64,000 bases of DNA from an uncultured Pelagibacteraceae bacterium (GCA_902585045.1 CACICB010000001.1:151403-215402), one strand, 5' to 3'. Positions 1 to 9,465 are shown, numbered from the stretch's first letter. The notes: a model not told the origin generated them from the sequence alone. Numbers and translations: made by a program.

Positions 1-1091
1 TCCATAGCTTGTAAATGAGAAAATCCAGGAGCTCTAATTTTACACCTGTAAGGTTTATTTGATCCATCTGATATTAAATAAACACCGAACTCACCTTTTG
101 GTGCCTCAACAGCTGTATAAACATCTCCCTTAGGAACTCTGTATCCCTCAGTAAATAATTTGAAGTGATGAATTAGTGCCTCCATAGACTGTTTAAGGTC
201 TTCTCTATTTGGAGGAGATATTTTCCCATCAATAGATTTTATTGGTCCCTTTGGTAGTCTCTCTATGCATTGTAGTATAATTTTTACACTCTCTCTCATT
301 TCCTCAATCCTACAAAGATAACGATCATAACAATCGCCATTTTTTCCAATAGGTATTTTAAAATCTAAATCTTTATAAATTTCATATGGTTGCGACCTTC
401 TCAAATCCCATGGAATCCCTGAGCCTCGAAGCATAACCCCTGAAAAACTATGGTCTAAAGCCTCTTGCTTAGATACAATTCCAATTTCGACATTTCTTTG
501 CTTAAAAATTCGATTATCTGTAAGTAACCCTTCCAAATCATCTATAATTTTTGGAAATGACCTGCAAAATTTTTCAATATCCTCTACTAGTTTCATGGGT
601 ATATCCTGATGAACTCCTCCAGTTCTAAAATAGTTGGCATGCAATCGGGAACCTGAGGCTCTTTCATAGAAAGTCATTAATGTTTCTCTCTCTTCAAAAC
701 CCCAAAGTGAAGGTGTAAGCGCTCCGACATCCAAAGCTTGTGTAGTTACATTAAGTATGTGGCTTAAAATTCTTCCAATCTCACAGAAAATAACACGAAT
801 ATATTTTGCGCGAATAGGCACTTCAATATTTAATAATTTTTCAGCAGCAAGAGCAAAAGCATGTTCTTGGTTCATTGGGGCTACATAATCTAACCGATCA
901 AAATAGGGGAGTGCTTGAGTATAAGTCTTCTGTTCTATGAGTTTTTCAGTCCCTCTGTGAAGTAGTCCAATGTGCGGATCAGCTTTCTCTACAACTTCTC
1001 CATCAAGCTCAAGTATTAACCTCAAAACACCATGAGCAGCAGGATGTTGAGGTCCAAAGTTTAGATTAAGTGATTTAGTTTTTTTTACCAT
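1..1091 (-). CDS. nuoD: NADH-quinone oxidoreductase subunit D (partial, 3' end outside window)
   Basis: 49-kDa-type subunit of respiratory complex I; with NuoB it forms the quinone-reduction site on the peripheral arm. I translated the reverse strand by hand: it opens [20 protein letters not shown], and GPQHPAAHG is the family's N-terminal signature. The frame stays open for 363 codons to the window edge, reading [10 protein letters not shown] at the end, so roughly the last 25-30 residues of a usual ~390-residue protein are missing. The ATG at 1091 overlaps the end of nuoC by 17 bases, typical of translational coupling in this operon. Identification is secure; only the C-terminus is unseen. 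Confidence 0.96.
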   Translation of the reverse strand, partial: MVKKTKSLNLNFGPQHPAAHGVLRLILELDGEVVEKADPHIGLLHRGTEKLIEQKTYTQALPYFDRLDYVAPMNQEHAFALAAEKLLNIEVPIRAKYIRVIFCEIGRILSHILNVTTQALDVGALTPSLWGFEERETLMTFYERASGSRLHANYFRTGGVHQDIPMKLVEDIEKFCRSFPKIIDDLEGLLTDNRIFKQRNVEIGIVSKQEALDHSFSGVMLRGSGIPWDLRRSQPYEIYKDLDFKIPIGKNGDCYDRYLCRIEEMRESVKIILQCIERLPKGPIKSIDGKISPPNREDLKQSMEALIHHFKLFTEGYRVPKGDVYTAVEAPKGEFGVYLISDGSNKPYRCKIRAPGFSHLQAM

Positions 1092-1689
1092 CTTTTTCCA
1101 AATTTTTAATTTCCTTTAAATAATTAGTGCCTTCCCAAGGACTTTCGAAATCAAAGTTTCTATAGTTTTGCTCAAGTTTTACTGGCTCATAAACTACTTT
1201 TTTTTCTTTTTCGCTGTACCTAACCTCATTAAATCCAGTTAATGGAAAATCTTTTCTTAATGGATGGCCCTTAAATCCATAATCAGTGAGAATTCTTCTT
1301 AAATCCGGATGATTTTTAAATTTAACTCCATACATGTCAAAGACTTCTCTTTCCATCCAATTTGCAGACGGAAAAATTTTAGTTAATGAGTTTATAGAAT
1401 GAGTGGATTGAAATTTAATAATAATTTTGACTCTTATATTATTTTCATGTGATAAAAAAAGATAGACTAATTGAAAGCGTTCCTCCTTTTCAGGATAGTC
1501 TACTCCAGCAATATCAATTAATTGTCTAAATTTACATTTATCATTTGATTTTAAAAATTGCACGACTTCTATGAGGTCATTTACATCAATTTCAACTGAT
1601 AATTCCTCATTTATAATAAATGAATTCTGGACTTTGCTGGCAAGTTCTGAGTTAATTATTTTTTCGATCTTTTTTAAGTTTTCGACCAT
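1075..1689 (-). CDS. nuoC: NADH-quinone oxidoreductase subunit C
   Basis: 30-kDa-type peripheral-arm subunit of complex I, 204 residues, a normal length for a free-standing NuoC (not fused to NuoD as in E. coli). The family signature is visible as [22 protein letters not shown] around residues 112-135, followed by [10 protein letters not shown]. It lies between nuoB (3 bases upstream) and nuoD (17-base overlap), the standard nuoABCD order. The subunit is structural, carries no cofactor, and binds NuoD. The start ATG at 1689 directly follows the nuoB stop. Confidence 0.97.
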   Translation of the reverse strand: MVENLKKIEKIINSELASKVQNSFIINEELSVEIDVNDLIEVVQFLKSNDKCKFRQLIDIAGVDYPEKEERFQLVYLFLSHENNIRVKIIIKFQSTHSINSLTKIFPSANWMEREVFDMYGVKFKNHPDLRRILTDYGFKGHPLRKDFPLTGFNEVRYSEKEKKVVYEPVKLEQNYRNFDFESPWEGTNYLKEIKNLEKDGKKN

Positions 1690-1692
1690 GAA

Positions 1693-2229
1693 TTATCTTT
1701 GTATGTTTCCCTCTCTTCGTATTTTTTTTTGTAATTGCAAAATTCCATAAAGAAGTGCTTCCGCAGACGGTGGACATCCAGGGATATAAATGTCTACTGG
1801 AACAATTTTATCACAGCCTCGCACAACAGAATAAGAATAATGATAATAACCTCCACCATTTGCGCAGCTACCCATTGAAACTACGTATCTTGGTTCAGGC
1901 ATTTGATCATAAACTTTTCTGAGAGCTGGAGCCATTTTATTTGTAAGTGTTCCTGCAACAATCATCACATCAGATTGTCTTGGAGAGGCTCTAGGAGCTG
2001 CACCAAATCTTTCTAGGTCATATCTTGGCATTGAGGTTTGCATCATTTCAACCGCACAGCAAGCAAGTCCAAAGGTCATCCAATGTAATGAGCCAGTTCT
2101 TGCCCAATTAATTAAATTTTCTGATGAAGTAGTTATGAAACCTTTTTCAGCAAAATCTTTTGCTAAATCTTTAAATTCTTCTGGAATTTGCTTTTCTTTA
2201 TTTGAGTTTAAATTAAATTTTACTCCCAT
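1693..2229 (-). CDS. nuoB: NADH-quinone oxidoreductase subunit B (Fe-S cluster N2)
   Basis: PSST-type subunit that carries cluster N2, the last Fe-S centre before ubiquinone. The four cluster ligands are seen as adjacent Cys57-Cys58 in GLACCAVEM, Cys122 in SMGSCANGG and Cys152 in [14 protein letters not shown]. An open frame reaches 2250, but I place the start at the ATG at 2229 because AAGGAG sits 7 bases upstream of it and the protein then begins MGVKFNLN, at 178 residues. With this start the gene overlaps the 3' end of nuoA by 10 bases. Confidence 0.97.
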   Translation of the reverse strand: MGVKFNLNSNKEKQIPEEFKDLAKDFAEKGFITTSSENLINWARTGSLHWMTFGLACCAVEMMQTSMPRYDLERFGAAPRASPRQSDVMIVAGTLTNKMAPALRKVYDQMPEPRYVVSMGSCANGGGYYHYSYSVVRGCDKIVPVDIYIPGCPPSAEALLYGILQLQKKIRREGNIQR

Positions 2230-2588
2230 TCTAAAGCTCCTTTTTTCCACTCATAAATAAATCCAATAGTTAAAATACCTAAAAAAATCATCATTGACCA
2301 AAAACCTAAAGCTCCTAAATTACCTAAAGATATCGCCCATGGAAAAAGAAAGGCTATTTCTAAATCAAAAATTATAAATAATATTGCTACTAGATAAAAT
2401 CTTACATCGAATTCCATTCTTGAGTCATCAAATGCCTCAAATCCACATTCATATGCAGATAATTTTTCAGGATCGGGGTTAGATGGTGATGCTAAATAAT
2501 TAGCAACGATAAATCCAATGCTTAAAAATAAAGCAATAAATAAAAAAATTATTATGGATAAATATTCTGATAAAAAGTTATAAATCAT
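2220..2588 (-). CDS. nuoA: NADH-quinone oxidoreductase subunit A
   Basis: Small ND3-type membrane subunit of complex I (122 residues). Three hydrophobic helices are visible (about residues 8-30, 64-84 and 90-112). The conserved loop after helix 1 contains [24 protein letters not shown], including the family's cysteine (YECGFE). It is the first gene of the nuo operon and follows tRNA-Asp by about 160 bases that contain a TATAAT word and a Fur-box-like palindrome. Confidence 0.97.
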   Translation of the reverse strand: MIYNFLSEYLSIIIFLFIALFLSIGFIVANYLASPSNPDPEKLSAYECGFEAFDDSRMEFDVRFYLVAILFIIFDLEIAFLFPWAISLGNLGALGFWSMMIFLGILTIGFIYEWKKGALEWE

Positions 2589-2711
2589 GTTTTTAAATAC
2601 CTACCTTAATGCCTTAGCTTAAGGATTCTTGTATTAATGTTAATACTTATAACATTTATCTATAAAGAGTACAGGACAGATGGAAGCATTTTGTTGATCA
2701 ATTTAGGGTCG

Positions 2712-2743
2712 ATTATAACCCACTAGATGAAAATCATTATCAA
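2712..2743 (-). promoter_or_regulatory. Candidate nuoA promoter with overlapping Fur-like palindrome
   Basis: On the minus strand a perfect TATAAT (2717 down to 2712) lies about 125 bases before the nuoA start. A TTGATA word 20 bases upstream is too far for an ideal -35. The stretch 2723-2741 (plus strand, ending AAATCATTATC) matches the classical 19-base Fur box GATAATGATAATCATTATC at 14 positions and overlaps the -35 region. The promoter word is clear; regulation is inferred. Confidence 0.35.
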
Positions 2744-2747
2744 CTGA

Positions 2748-2825
2748 TGGCGGGAGTGACGGGACTCGAACCCGCGACCTCCTGCGTGACAGGCAGGCGC
2801 TCTAACCAAGCTGAGCTACACCCCC
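2748..2825 (-). tRNA. tRNA-Asp (GUC)
   Basis: The reverse strand folds as a cloverleaf. The acceptor stem GGGGGTG pairs with CACTCCC (one G-U pair), the D-arm starts TAGCTCAG, the anticodon stem CCTGC/GCAGG encloses the loop CTGTCAC with anticodon GTC, and the T-arm carries GGTTCGAGTCC. The 3' CCA is encoded (2748-2750). It sits 8 bases after tRNA-Val and is probably transcribed with it. Confidence 0.97.
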
Positions 2826-2833
2826 TTATTCAA

Positions 2834-2909
2834 TGGTGGGCGGTAAAGGACTCGAACCTATGACCCTCTCGGTGTAAACGAGATGCTCTACCAACTGAGC
2901 TAACCGCCC
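2834..2909 (-). tRNA. tRNA-Val (UAC)
   Basis: Reverse-strand cloverleaf of 76 bases. The acceptor GGGCGGT pairs with ACCGCCC, the D-arm contains TAGCTCAG, the anticodon stem TCTCG/CGAGA encloses TTTACAC with anticodon TAC, and the T-loop has GGTTCGAGTCC. CCA is encoded. It is the first gene of a Val-Asp tRNA pair read toward nuoA. Confidence 0.97.
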
Positions 2910-2926
2910 TAATTAAATAAAATCGA

Positions 2927-2955
2927 GATATACAATAAAAACTTTACAAAGTAAA
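2927..2955 (-). promoter_or_regulatory. Candidate promoter for the tRNA-Val/tRNA-Asp pair
   Basis: On the minus strand TTTACT (2955-2950) and TATATC (2932-2927) are separated by 17 bases. Transcription would start about 10 bases before the first base of tRNA-Val at 2909. The spacing and position fit a sigma-70 promoter; the hexamers are imperfect. Confidence 0.4.
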
Positions 2956-3009
2956 AAAGTATTTAATTTCTCGTGTAATTTATATAAATAGCAGTATTAT
3001 TGAATTTGT

Positions 3010-3543
3010 ATGATTTTAACTTGTAATTCATGTGGTAAAAAATTTGTAGTTCCTGAAAGTGCAATAACTGCATCTGGAAGAATGGTGCAATGTGGCTCAT
3101 GTGGAAATAAATGGAGACAGTACCCTGTAGGAGAAGTTGAAAAAAAACAACCAGCTCCTCGAACAAAAAAGGTAGTTTCAAAACCTCAGCCAATTAAACA
3201 AAAAACAGACAAATCAAAAAAAGTAAAAAGAACTGCTCCAAAAAAACCAAGAGAAATAAGTTTGTACTCACCTGAATATTTAGCAAAAAAACATGGTATT
3301 AAAATCAACGACGCACAACCTGAAAAAAAAATTAGCAAACAAGAAAAAGTGAAAGTTTCTTTTGGATTTTATAATTCACTACTTGTGTTTATTTTCTTTG
3401 TGATAACTTTGTCGCGTGTTTTATATTTTTCACAGGAATTTATAATAACAAATGTACCAGCATCTGAATATTATTTAAATTATTTCTTTGAAAGTATAAG
3501 AAATATTTTTGAAATTTGGAAAAACTTAATCACTAGTTATTAG
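3010..3543 (+). CDS. MJ0042-type zinc-ribbon membrane protein
   Basis: 177 residues. The N-terminus MILTCNSCGKKFVVPESAI, with a second CGSCGNKWR pair near residues 28-36, gives the CxxC...CxxC zinc-ribbon (MJ0042 family) common at the start of alphaproteobacterial membrane proteins. Next comes a long lysine/proline-rich linker (about 40-115) and one hydrophobic helix (about 122-142), so the zinc finger probably faces the cytoplasm. No catalytic motif is visible and the function is unknown. Its 3' end overlaps the convergent sugar-enzyme gene by 11 bases. It is divergent from the tRNA pair, about 100 bases away. Confidence 0.85.
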   Translation: MILTCNSCGKKFVVPESAITASGRMVQCGSCGNKWRQYPVGEVEKKQPAPRTKKVVSKPQPIKQKTDKSKKVKRTAPKKPREISLYSPEYLAKKHGIKINDAQPEKKISKQEKVKVSFGFYNSLLVFIFFVITLSRVLYFSQEFIITNVPASEYYLNYFFESIRNIFEIWKNLITSY

Positions 3544-6085
3544 ACTCTAAATCTTTTATATTAATAAAATTTTCTGAAAGCTCAGAATTGTTTTTTACAA
3601 TATCTTTATAAAAATTCCATGCTAAAACAATTAATGTATTTTTTTTATTCTTGATTTGAGATTTTTTTTTAATAGGAATCTTTACCCCGGGTATAAATTT
3701 GTTATGTTTTAATTTGTTATCCTCGACTATAAAATCTATTTCTTTAGAAATACCAAAAAAATTTAAAGCAGTGGTTGCCTTTGCTGGAGCTCCATAACCT
3801 ACGATTACTTTACTACTTTTTTTAAGTTTTTTAATATTTTTTCTAACATTTTCTCTAATTTCATAAACTTTTTCACCAAATTTTTTATATGTTTCAAATT
3901 TTTTAATTCCAAATTTTTCTTCTTCTTTCAACATTCGCTTTACGCTTTTTTCAACCTTAGTTTTTTTGTCCTTTTTTATATAAATTCTTATTGAGCCACC
4001 ATGAGTATCGACCTTTTCTGATCTGAAAATTGTACTATCAAATTTTTCAAAAAAATTATTTAAAGAAGTAAGTGACCAATAATTGTAATGTTCGTGATAA
4101 ATATTATCAAATGTGAGATCCTTTAACGTATTTAATAAATATTGAACTTCAATGATAATTGTTCCTTTTTTACTAAGTAATTTAAACATACACTCAGCCA
4201 TTTCTTGCAATTTATCAGAGTGGGCAAAAACATTTGAAGCTATAATTAAATCTGCTCCATTCTTTATTTTTTTAATATTTTTTTTATCTAAAAAACCATT
4301 AAAGGTTTTGATCTTATTTTTATTCGCTAATTTAGCTAAATTTTTTGCTGGTTCGATCCCAAGTACTTTTTTAAATCCTTGATCTAAAAATGGTCTTAAA
4401 GCAACACCATCGTTACTTCCAACATCAATTATGTATGATTTTTTTTTATTTAGTTTTAAATCCCTAATATATTTTTTTGATGCTTTAACAAAATGCTCTC
4501 GAAATACACTCGAGGTTGATGACGTGTAAAGATAATTAGAAAACATTTTTTTTGGGTTAACAGATACTGATAATTGGCAATTATGACATTTTTCACAATA
4601 ATTAACTTCAAGAGGGTAAAGTTCACATTTATCATTTTGCTTATTTAAAAGGTTGTTTGCTAAGGGTTGGTATCCTAAAGATACAACTCTTTTCAAATCG
4701 GTATTTCCACAAGATCTACAATTAAATTTATAACATGATAGTAGTAAATTTTTTTCTTTTTCATCTACAAAAACATGTTTTACAGTATGAGTTATTCCAT
4801 AATTATCATGGTCTCTCTCTCCTCTTACTAAGTTTAAAAAAGTGGTATCTTTTGTAAAAACCATCGTATGAGCAACATTTGGTTTAATAACTGAAAGTTG
4901 TCCAGCATTAACTACCTGGGTAATTTTTGGAGAGTCCGGATTAATTATATCTTGATAAATTTCTATAATTTGTCCTTTTGTGAATAAACATTTTTGTTCT
5001 TGTTGAGGATGATAATGGTTTGCTCTGATAGTTCCTTTTTTGGAATCAATTAGTCCAATTAAATTAATTGGCTCTGTGAGTTCATGGTTACTAATTTTAC
5101 CTCTATTATCAACAAATAAATTCTCTCCGTTTCTCACATATTCCAGATCTTTTATTAAATTTTGTTTTGACCATTTATCAATCATTTCTTTTATATTTTG
5201 ATCAATATTGTAAAGAAATTTAAATCCTGTTTTTAATATCTTCTTATTTGATAATGAAAAACCTAAATTTGGAATTTCATCATTAGTCTCTCTTAATTGG
5301 ATTTTTGGATTATGCTTTTTACAAATATCTGCTACTTCCCTAACAGTTAAAGTATCTTTAGTTATATTGAATAAATCAAATTTTATCTGATCATTTTCTT
5401 CAACAAACTTAAAACATCGAGCTACATCGATTAATGGAACCAAACTTTTAATTTGTCTTCCGGCTGCAAATAATTTCAAAGTTCCATTTTGAGATGCAAT
5501 TTTAGAGAATAAATTAGGCATAATATCAATCCGCATCGTATCGTTTGAATATCCGTAAACAGATCCGAGTCTTAAAATAACATAATTTTTACCAGACTTT
5601 TTTAATTGTTTTTCGTTAGCTGCTTTAGATGAAGAATACGACAAAATTGGCTGAGTAATTTCATCCTCTTTAATATCTTTTTTAACATTAGATATTCCTT
5701 CATAAACAACATGTGTAGAAGGAAAAATTATTTTACATTTATTGCTTATTATATTTAAGATATTTTGTGTACCTTCTTGTGCAACTAATTTTATTTTTTT
5801 ATCTTGTTCAAATGAAGACTCACTTTTTGTTCTCGGCACTGAGGTTATTCCGGCTAAGTGGTGAACTACATCTGCGTTCTTAAAATATTTATTGACCAGA
5901 TCCTTATCCAAAATATCGCCATGAATAAATTCAATATTCCAATTTCTAAGTTGATTAACTCTCTCAGATATAAATCTATTGTCAATAACAGTTATATTAT
6001 GGTTCCAACTAACTCCTGAATACAATCTACATAGTTCTGTTCCTATATATCCCAGTCCACCAGTGATTATGATTTTCTTTTTCAT
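3533..6085 (-). CDS. Three-domain sugar enzyme: SDR epimerase/reductase + cupin + C-methyltransferase
   Basis: 850 residues in one frame. Residues 1-310 form an extended SDR that would act on a nucleotide sugar, with GGLGYIG at 9-15 for NAD(P) binding and catalytic Tyr150-SSS-Lys154. Residues about 315-445 form a cupin with NHYHP (His357, His359), Glu363 and PNVAH (His406), resembling the metal-binding cupin of CapF/WbjC more than RmlC. Residues about 455-850 form a zinc-binding SAM C-methyltransferase of the NovU/TylCIII type: CRSCG (Cys456, Cys459), YCEKCHNC (Cys497, 500, 503), SAM motif DVGSNDG at 554-560 and YGAPAKATTALNF near the end. Together these could epimerise, C-methylate and reduce one NDP-deoxysugar; that is inference. 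The start at 6085 leaves 52 bases to a divergent glycosyltransferase. Confidence 0.85.
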   Translation of the reverse strand: MKKKIIITGGLGYIGTELCRLYSGVSWNHNITVIDNRFISERVNQLRNWNIEFIHGDILDKDLVNKYFKNADVVHHLAGITSVPRTKSESSFEQDKKIKLVAQEGTQNILNIISNKCKIIFPSTHVVYEGISNVKKDIKEDEITQPILSYSSSKAANEKQLKKSGKNYVILRLGSVYGYSNDTMRIDIMPNLFSKIASQNGTLKLFAAGRQIKSLVPLIDVARCFKFVEENDQIKFDLFNITKDTLTVREVADICKKHNPKIQLRETNDEIPNLGFSLSNKKILKTGFKFLYNIDQNIKEMIDKWSKQNLIKDLEYVRNGENLFVDNRGKISNHELTEPINLIGLIDSKKGTIRANHYHPQQEQKCLFTKGQIIEIYQDIINPDSPKITQVVNAGQLSVIKPNVAHTMVFTKDTTFLNLVRGERDHDNYGITHTVKHVFVDEKEKNLLLSCYKFNCRSCGNTDLKRVVSLGYQPLANNLLNKQNDKCELYPLEVNYCEKCHNCQLSVSVNPKKMFSNYLYTSSTSSVFREHFVKASKKYIRDLKLNKKKSYIIDVGSNDGVALRPFLDQGFKKVLGIEPAKNLAKLANKNKIKTFNGFLDKKNIKKIKNGADLIIASNVFAHSDKLQEMAECMFKLLSKKGTIIIEVQYLLNTLKDLTFDNIYHEHYNYWSLTSLNNFFEKFDSTIFRSEKVDTHGGSIRIYIKKDKKTKVEKSVKRMLKEEEKFGIKKFETYKKFGEKVYEIRENVRKNIKKLKKSSKVIVGYGAPAKATTALNFFGISKEIDFIVEDNKLKHNKFIPGVKIPIKKKSQIKNKKNTLIVLAWNFYKDIVKNNSELSENFINIKDLESNN

Positions 6086-6137
6086 AAGATTTAAATATGC
6101 ATTTACATATATTATATTTTATAATAACTCAATTACC

Positions 6138-7028
6138 ATGAACATTTATGATTGCTTTATGTATTTTGATGAGGATTTGCTTTTAGATTTAAGGCTTAAT
6201 TCTTTAGATAAATATATTAAAAAATTCGTTATTACTGAGGCGACATATACCCATAATGGAAATAAAAAAAAACTCAATTTCGATATAAATAATTTTAAAA
6301 AATTTAAAGATAAAATTGAATACATAGTAGTCGACACTCAACCACAAAATATTTTAGAACTCGCTGATGGAGAGTCTAAAGATAAGAGAGGTGAAAAATT
6401 AATACTTAATGGAATGGCCAGAGATTATTTTCAAAGAGAAAGTTTGGCCAAAGGTTTGAAAGAGGCTGCAAGTGAGGATTTAATTTTAGTTAGCGACCTT
6501 GACGAAATCCCAAATTTAGAGAGTCTTAATTTTAAAGAAATTAAAAATAATATAGTAATTTTTGAACAGAAGATGTTTTATTATAAGTTTAATCTTTTTT
6601 ATAGCGACTTTATTTGGCAAGGAACTAAAGCAACAAAAAATAAGAACTTTTTATCTCCACAATGGTTAAGAAATATTAAAGGGAAAAAATATCCGAAATG
6701 GAGAATAGATACGTTTTTTTCAAAAAAAAAATATTCAAATTTACTTTACGTTAAAAATGGAGGCTGGCACTTCACTTGTATTAGAACTCCAGAGGAATTA
6801 GAAAAAAAATTACTAAATTTTGCTCATCATTATGAGTATGAAGAAAGTGGATTAAAAGTAAATGATTTAAAAAAATTAATTGATGAAAAAAGAGTAATGT
6901 ATGACCACAATATTGACCAAAAAGGCTATAAGTGGTCAGGCAAATCTATCTTGAAAAAAATTAAAAATGACGAACTTCCTAATTTTATCAATAATAATTT
7001 AGATAAATATAAAGATTGGCTTGATTAG
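6138..7028 (+). CDS. Glycosyltransferase family 17 protein
   Basis: 296 residues beginning MNIYDCFMYFDEDLLLDLRL, the typical opening of GT17 proteins (relatives of beta-1,4-mannosyl-glycoprotein GlcNAc-transferase). Also visible are FVITEATYTHNG (about 30-41), an SDLDEIP motif (Asp120-Leu-Asp-Glu) that probably binds the metal and nucleotide sugar, and GGWHFTCI near residue 215. The frame is open further upstream, but that part overlaps the opposite gene and has unrelated composition, so I use the ATG at 6138. There is no signal peptide, so the enzyme is probably cytoplasmic. With its divergent neighbour it points to surface glycan assembly; donor and acceptor are unknown. Confidence 0.85.
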   Translation: MNIYDCFMYFDEDLLLDLRLNSLDKYIKKFVITEATYTHNGNKKKLNFDINNFKKFKDKIEYIVVDTQPQNILELADGESKDKRGEKLILNGMARDYFQRESLAKGLKEAASEDLILVSDLDEIPNLESLNFKEIKNNIVIFEQKMFYYKFNLFYSDFIWQGTKATKNKNFLSPQWLRNIKGKKYPKWRIDTFFSKKKYSNLLYVKNGGWHFTCIRTPEELEKKLLNFAHHYEYEESGLKVNDLKKLIDEKRVMYDHNIDQKGYKWSGKSILKKIKNDELPNFINNNLDKYKDWLD

Positions 7029-7030
7029 TT

Positions 7031-9415
7031 TTAGTGAGTGCTGATTTCTTCTTTTGCTTTTTCTTTTTTACTTATTTGATCAACTTCAACCCAGTCAACT
7101 CTTTTAAAAGGTTTGGTTAATGCTACCTTTAAGACTTCCTCAATATTTTTAACTGCAATTACCTCGATGGAATCTAGTATGGTTTTCGGGACTTCAACTA
7201 GATCTTTTTTATTTTCAATTGGTATTAAAACTTTTTTTATACCTGCTCTGTGTGCAGCTAACAGTTTCTCTTTCAAACCGCCAATTGGGAGAACTAAACC
7301 CCTTAATGTAATTTCACCTGTCATTGCAACATTTTTGTTAACGGGTATTTCTGTAATTGCAGAAATTATTGAGGTTACCATACCTACACCTGCTGAAGGT
7401 CCATCTTTTGGTGTAGCTCCCTCGGGAACATGTATATGAAAATCTTTTTTATCAAATATTGGTGGTATAATTCCATAATCTAAACTTTTTGATCTTATAT
7501 AAGACTTTGCAGCTTTAACTGACTCTTGCATTACATCACCAAGCTTTCCTGTAATTTGCATTTTTCCTTTCCCCGGCATCACAGCTGACTCTATTTTAAG
7601 GATTTCACCTCCAACTTCTGTCCAAGCTAGTCCAGTAACAACTCCTATTCTGTTTTCCTCTTCAATTTCACCATAGTTAAATTTTTGAACTCCTAATAAG
7701 TCTTTTAAATCTTTTTCTTCCAAAGAATTATTCACTTTCTCTTTATTATCAATTTTTTTTACCAATTTTCTAGCAATTTTAGAAATTTCTCTTTCTAAAT
7801 TTCTTACACCTGACTCTCTTGTGTAGTGTCTTATAATTTTTCTAATTATATTTTCTTCAACATTCCACTCGTCTTTTTTTAATCCATTGTTTTTACTTTG
7901 GTTTGGAATTAAAAATTTTTGGGAAATTTTTAGTTTTTCATCCTCTGTATAACCTGAAAGTCTAATTACCTCCATTCTATCTAATAATGGAGGTAAAATA
8001 TTTAATGTATTTGCAGTTGTAACGAACATTACATCCGATAAATCATAGTCAACCTCTAAATAATGATCGTTAAAATCTTTATTTTGTTCTGGATCCAAAG
8101 CTTCTAATAATGCCGATGAAGGATCGCCTCTGTAGTCATTTCCAACTTTGTCTATCTCATCTAAAAGAAAAAGTGGGTTTTTGGTACCTGCTTTTTTCAT
8201 CATTTGGATTATTTTACCGGGCAGTGAACCTATATAGGTTCTTCTGTGACCTCTTATTTCTGCCTCGTCTCTTATTCCACCTAATGAAATTCTAATAAAT
8301 TTACGGTTAGTAGCTTTAGCTATAGATTTACCTAAAGAAGTTTTGCCAACTCCAGGAGGTCCTACTAAACATAATATTGGACCCTTCATTTTCTGGATCC
8401 TTTTTTGAACAGCTAAAAATTCGATAATTCTCTCTTTAACTTTTTCAAGGCCATAATGATCTTCATCAAGAATTTTTTGAGCGTTATTTAAATCGGTATT
8501 TATTTTTGACTTATTTGACCAAGGTAACTCTGTCATCCAATCTAGGTAGTTTCTAACAACTGTTGCTTCAGCAGACATTGGGCTCATAGATTTTAATTTT
8601 TTTAATTCAGATAGACATTTTTCTTTAGCTAATTTTGGCATTTTTGCTTCTGTGATTGCTTTTGATAAATTAGTTAATTCATCTTTTCCTTCATCTATTT
8701 CACCTAATTCTTTTTGAATAGCTTTTAATTGTTCATTTAAATAATACTCTCTTTGAGTTTTTTCCATTTGGTTTTTTACTCTTCCACGTATTTTCTTTTC
8801 TACTGAAATAACACTTGTTTCTTTTTCAATAAATGTATGTATTTTTTCTAATCTCTTTTTAAGGTCAACTATTTCAAGTAGTTCTTGTTTTTCAAAAATT
8901 TGAATATTTAAGTTTGATGAAATATTATTTGCTATATGAGAAGGGTTTTTCATATTTTTTAAATTATTTGACCCCTCATTTAAATCCTTTTTATTTAAAA
9001 TTTGCAATTTTTCAAATTTTTTGACTAAACCAACGGCAAATAATTCCAAGTCTTTTGAAATGTTTTCATCTTCTACCACTTCAACTTCGCAAGTTAGATA
9101 GTTTTCTTTTTCGTTGTTATGTTTTACAATCTTTACTCTTTTTTCACCCTCTACAAGTACTTTCACAGTTCCGTCAGGAAGTTTTAAAAGTTGAAGCACT
9201 TTACTCAAACAACCATATTGAAATAAATCTTTACTTTCCGGATCGTCAATTTCAGAATTTTTTTGCGTTACTAAGACTATTGATTTATCTGATTTCATTA
9301 CCTCTTGAAGAGCTTTAATTGATTTATCTCTTCCGACAAATAAAGGAACTACCATTGAAGGAAAAATCACGATATCTCTTAAGGGTAATAGAGGCTTTAA
9401 ATAAGTTGTTTTCAT
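7031..9415 (-). CDS. lon: ATP-dependent protease Lon
   Basis: Cytoplasmic AAA+ serine protease, 794 residues, full length. The N-terminal substrate domain (about 1-200, opening LPLRDIVIFPSMVVPLFVGR) is followed by a helical region and the AAA module with Walker A GPPGVGKTS at 352-360 and FLLDEIDKVG as Walker B. The C-terminal protease domain holds the catalytic dyad Ser674 (DGPSAGVGM) and Lys717 (GGLKEKLLAAHRAG). It is the last gene of tig-clpP-clpX-lon, a folding and proteolysis cluster conserved across Proteobacteria. Its stop lies 2 bases from that of the convergent GT17 gene, leaving no room for a private terminator. Confidence 0.98.
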   Translation of the reverse strand: MKTTYLKPLLPLRDIVIFPSMVVPLFVGRDKSIKALQEVMKSDKSIVLVTQKNSEIDDPESKDLFQYGCLSKVLQLLKLPDGTVKVLVEGEKRVKIVKHNNEKENYLTCEVEVVEDENISKDLELFAVGLVKKFEKLQILNKKDLNEGSNNLKNMKNPSHIANNISSNLNIQIFEKQELLEIVDLKKRLEKIHTFIEKETSVISVEKKIRGRVKNQMEKTQREYYLNEQLKAIQKELGEIDEGKDELTNLSKAITEAKMPKLAKEKCLSELKKLKSMSPMSAEATVVRNYLDWMTELPWSNKSKINTDLNNAQKILDEDHYGLEKVKERIIEFLAVQKRIQKMKGPILCLVGPPGVGKTSLGKSIAKATNRKFIRISLGGIRDEAEIRGHRRTYIGSLPGKIIQMMKKAGTKNPLFLLDEIDKVGNDYRGDPSSALLEALDPEQNKDFNDHYLEVDYDLSDVMFVTTANTLNILPPLLDRMEVIRLSGYTEDEKLKISQKFLIPNQSKNNGLKKDEWNVEENIIRKIIRHYTRESGVRNLEREISKIARKLVKKIDNKEKVNNSLEEKDLKDLLGVQKFNYGEIEEENRIGVVTGLAWTEVGGEILKIESAVMPGKGKMQITGKLGDVMQESVKAAKSYIRSKSLDYGIIPPIFDKKDFHIHVPEGATPKDGPSAGVGMVTSIISAITEIPVNKNVAMTGEITLRGLVLPIGGLKEKLLAAHRAGIKKVLIPIENKKDLVEVPKTILDSIEVIAVKNIEEVLKVALTKPFKRVDWVEVDQISKKEKAKEEISTH

Positions 9416-9465
9416 TATATATTAATATGGCAATATATTTAACAATTTCAAGAAACAAATTTGTT

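Noticed and set aside
2589..2747. Possible small RNA or short gene between tRNA-Asp and nuoA
   Set aside because: I see no convincing hairpin-terminator or coding frame; the region is better explained as the nuoA promoter and leader.
5979..6137. Upstream extension of the GT17 reading frame
   Set aside because: It overlaps the start of the sugar-enzyme gene on the other strand, and GT17 homology begins at the ATG at 6138.
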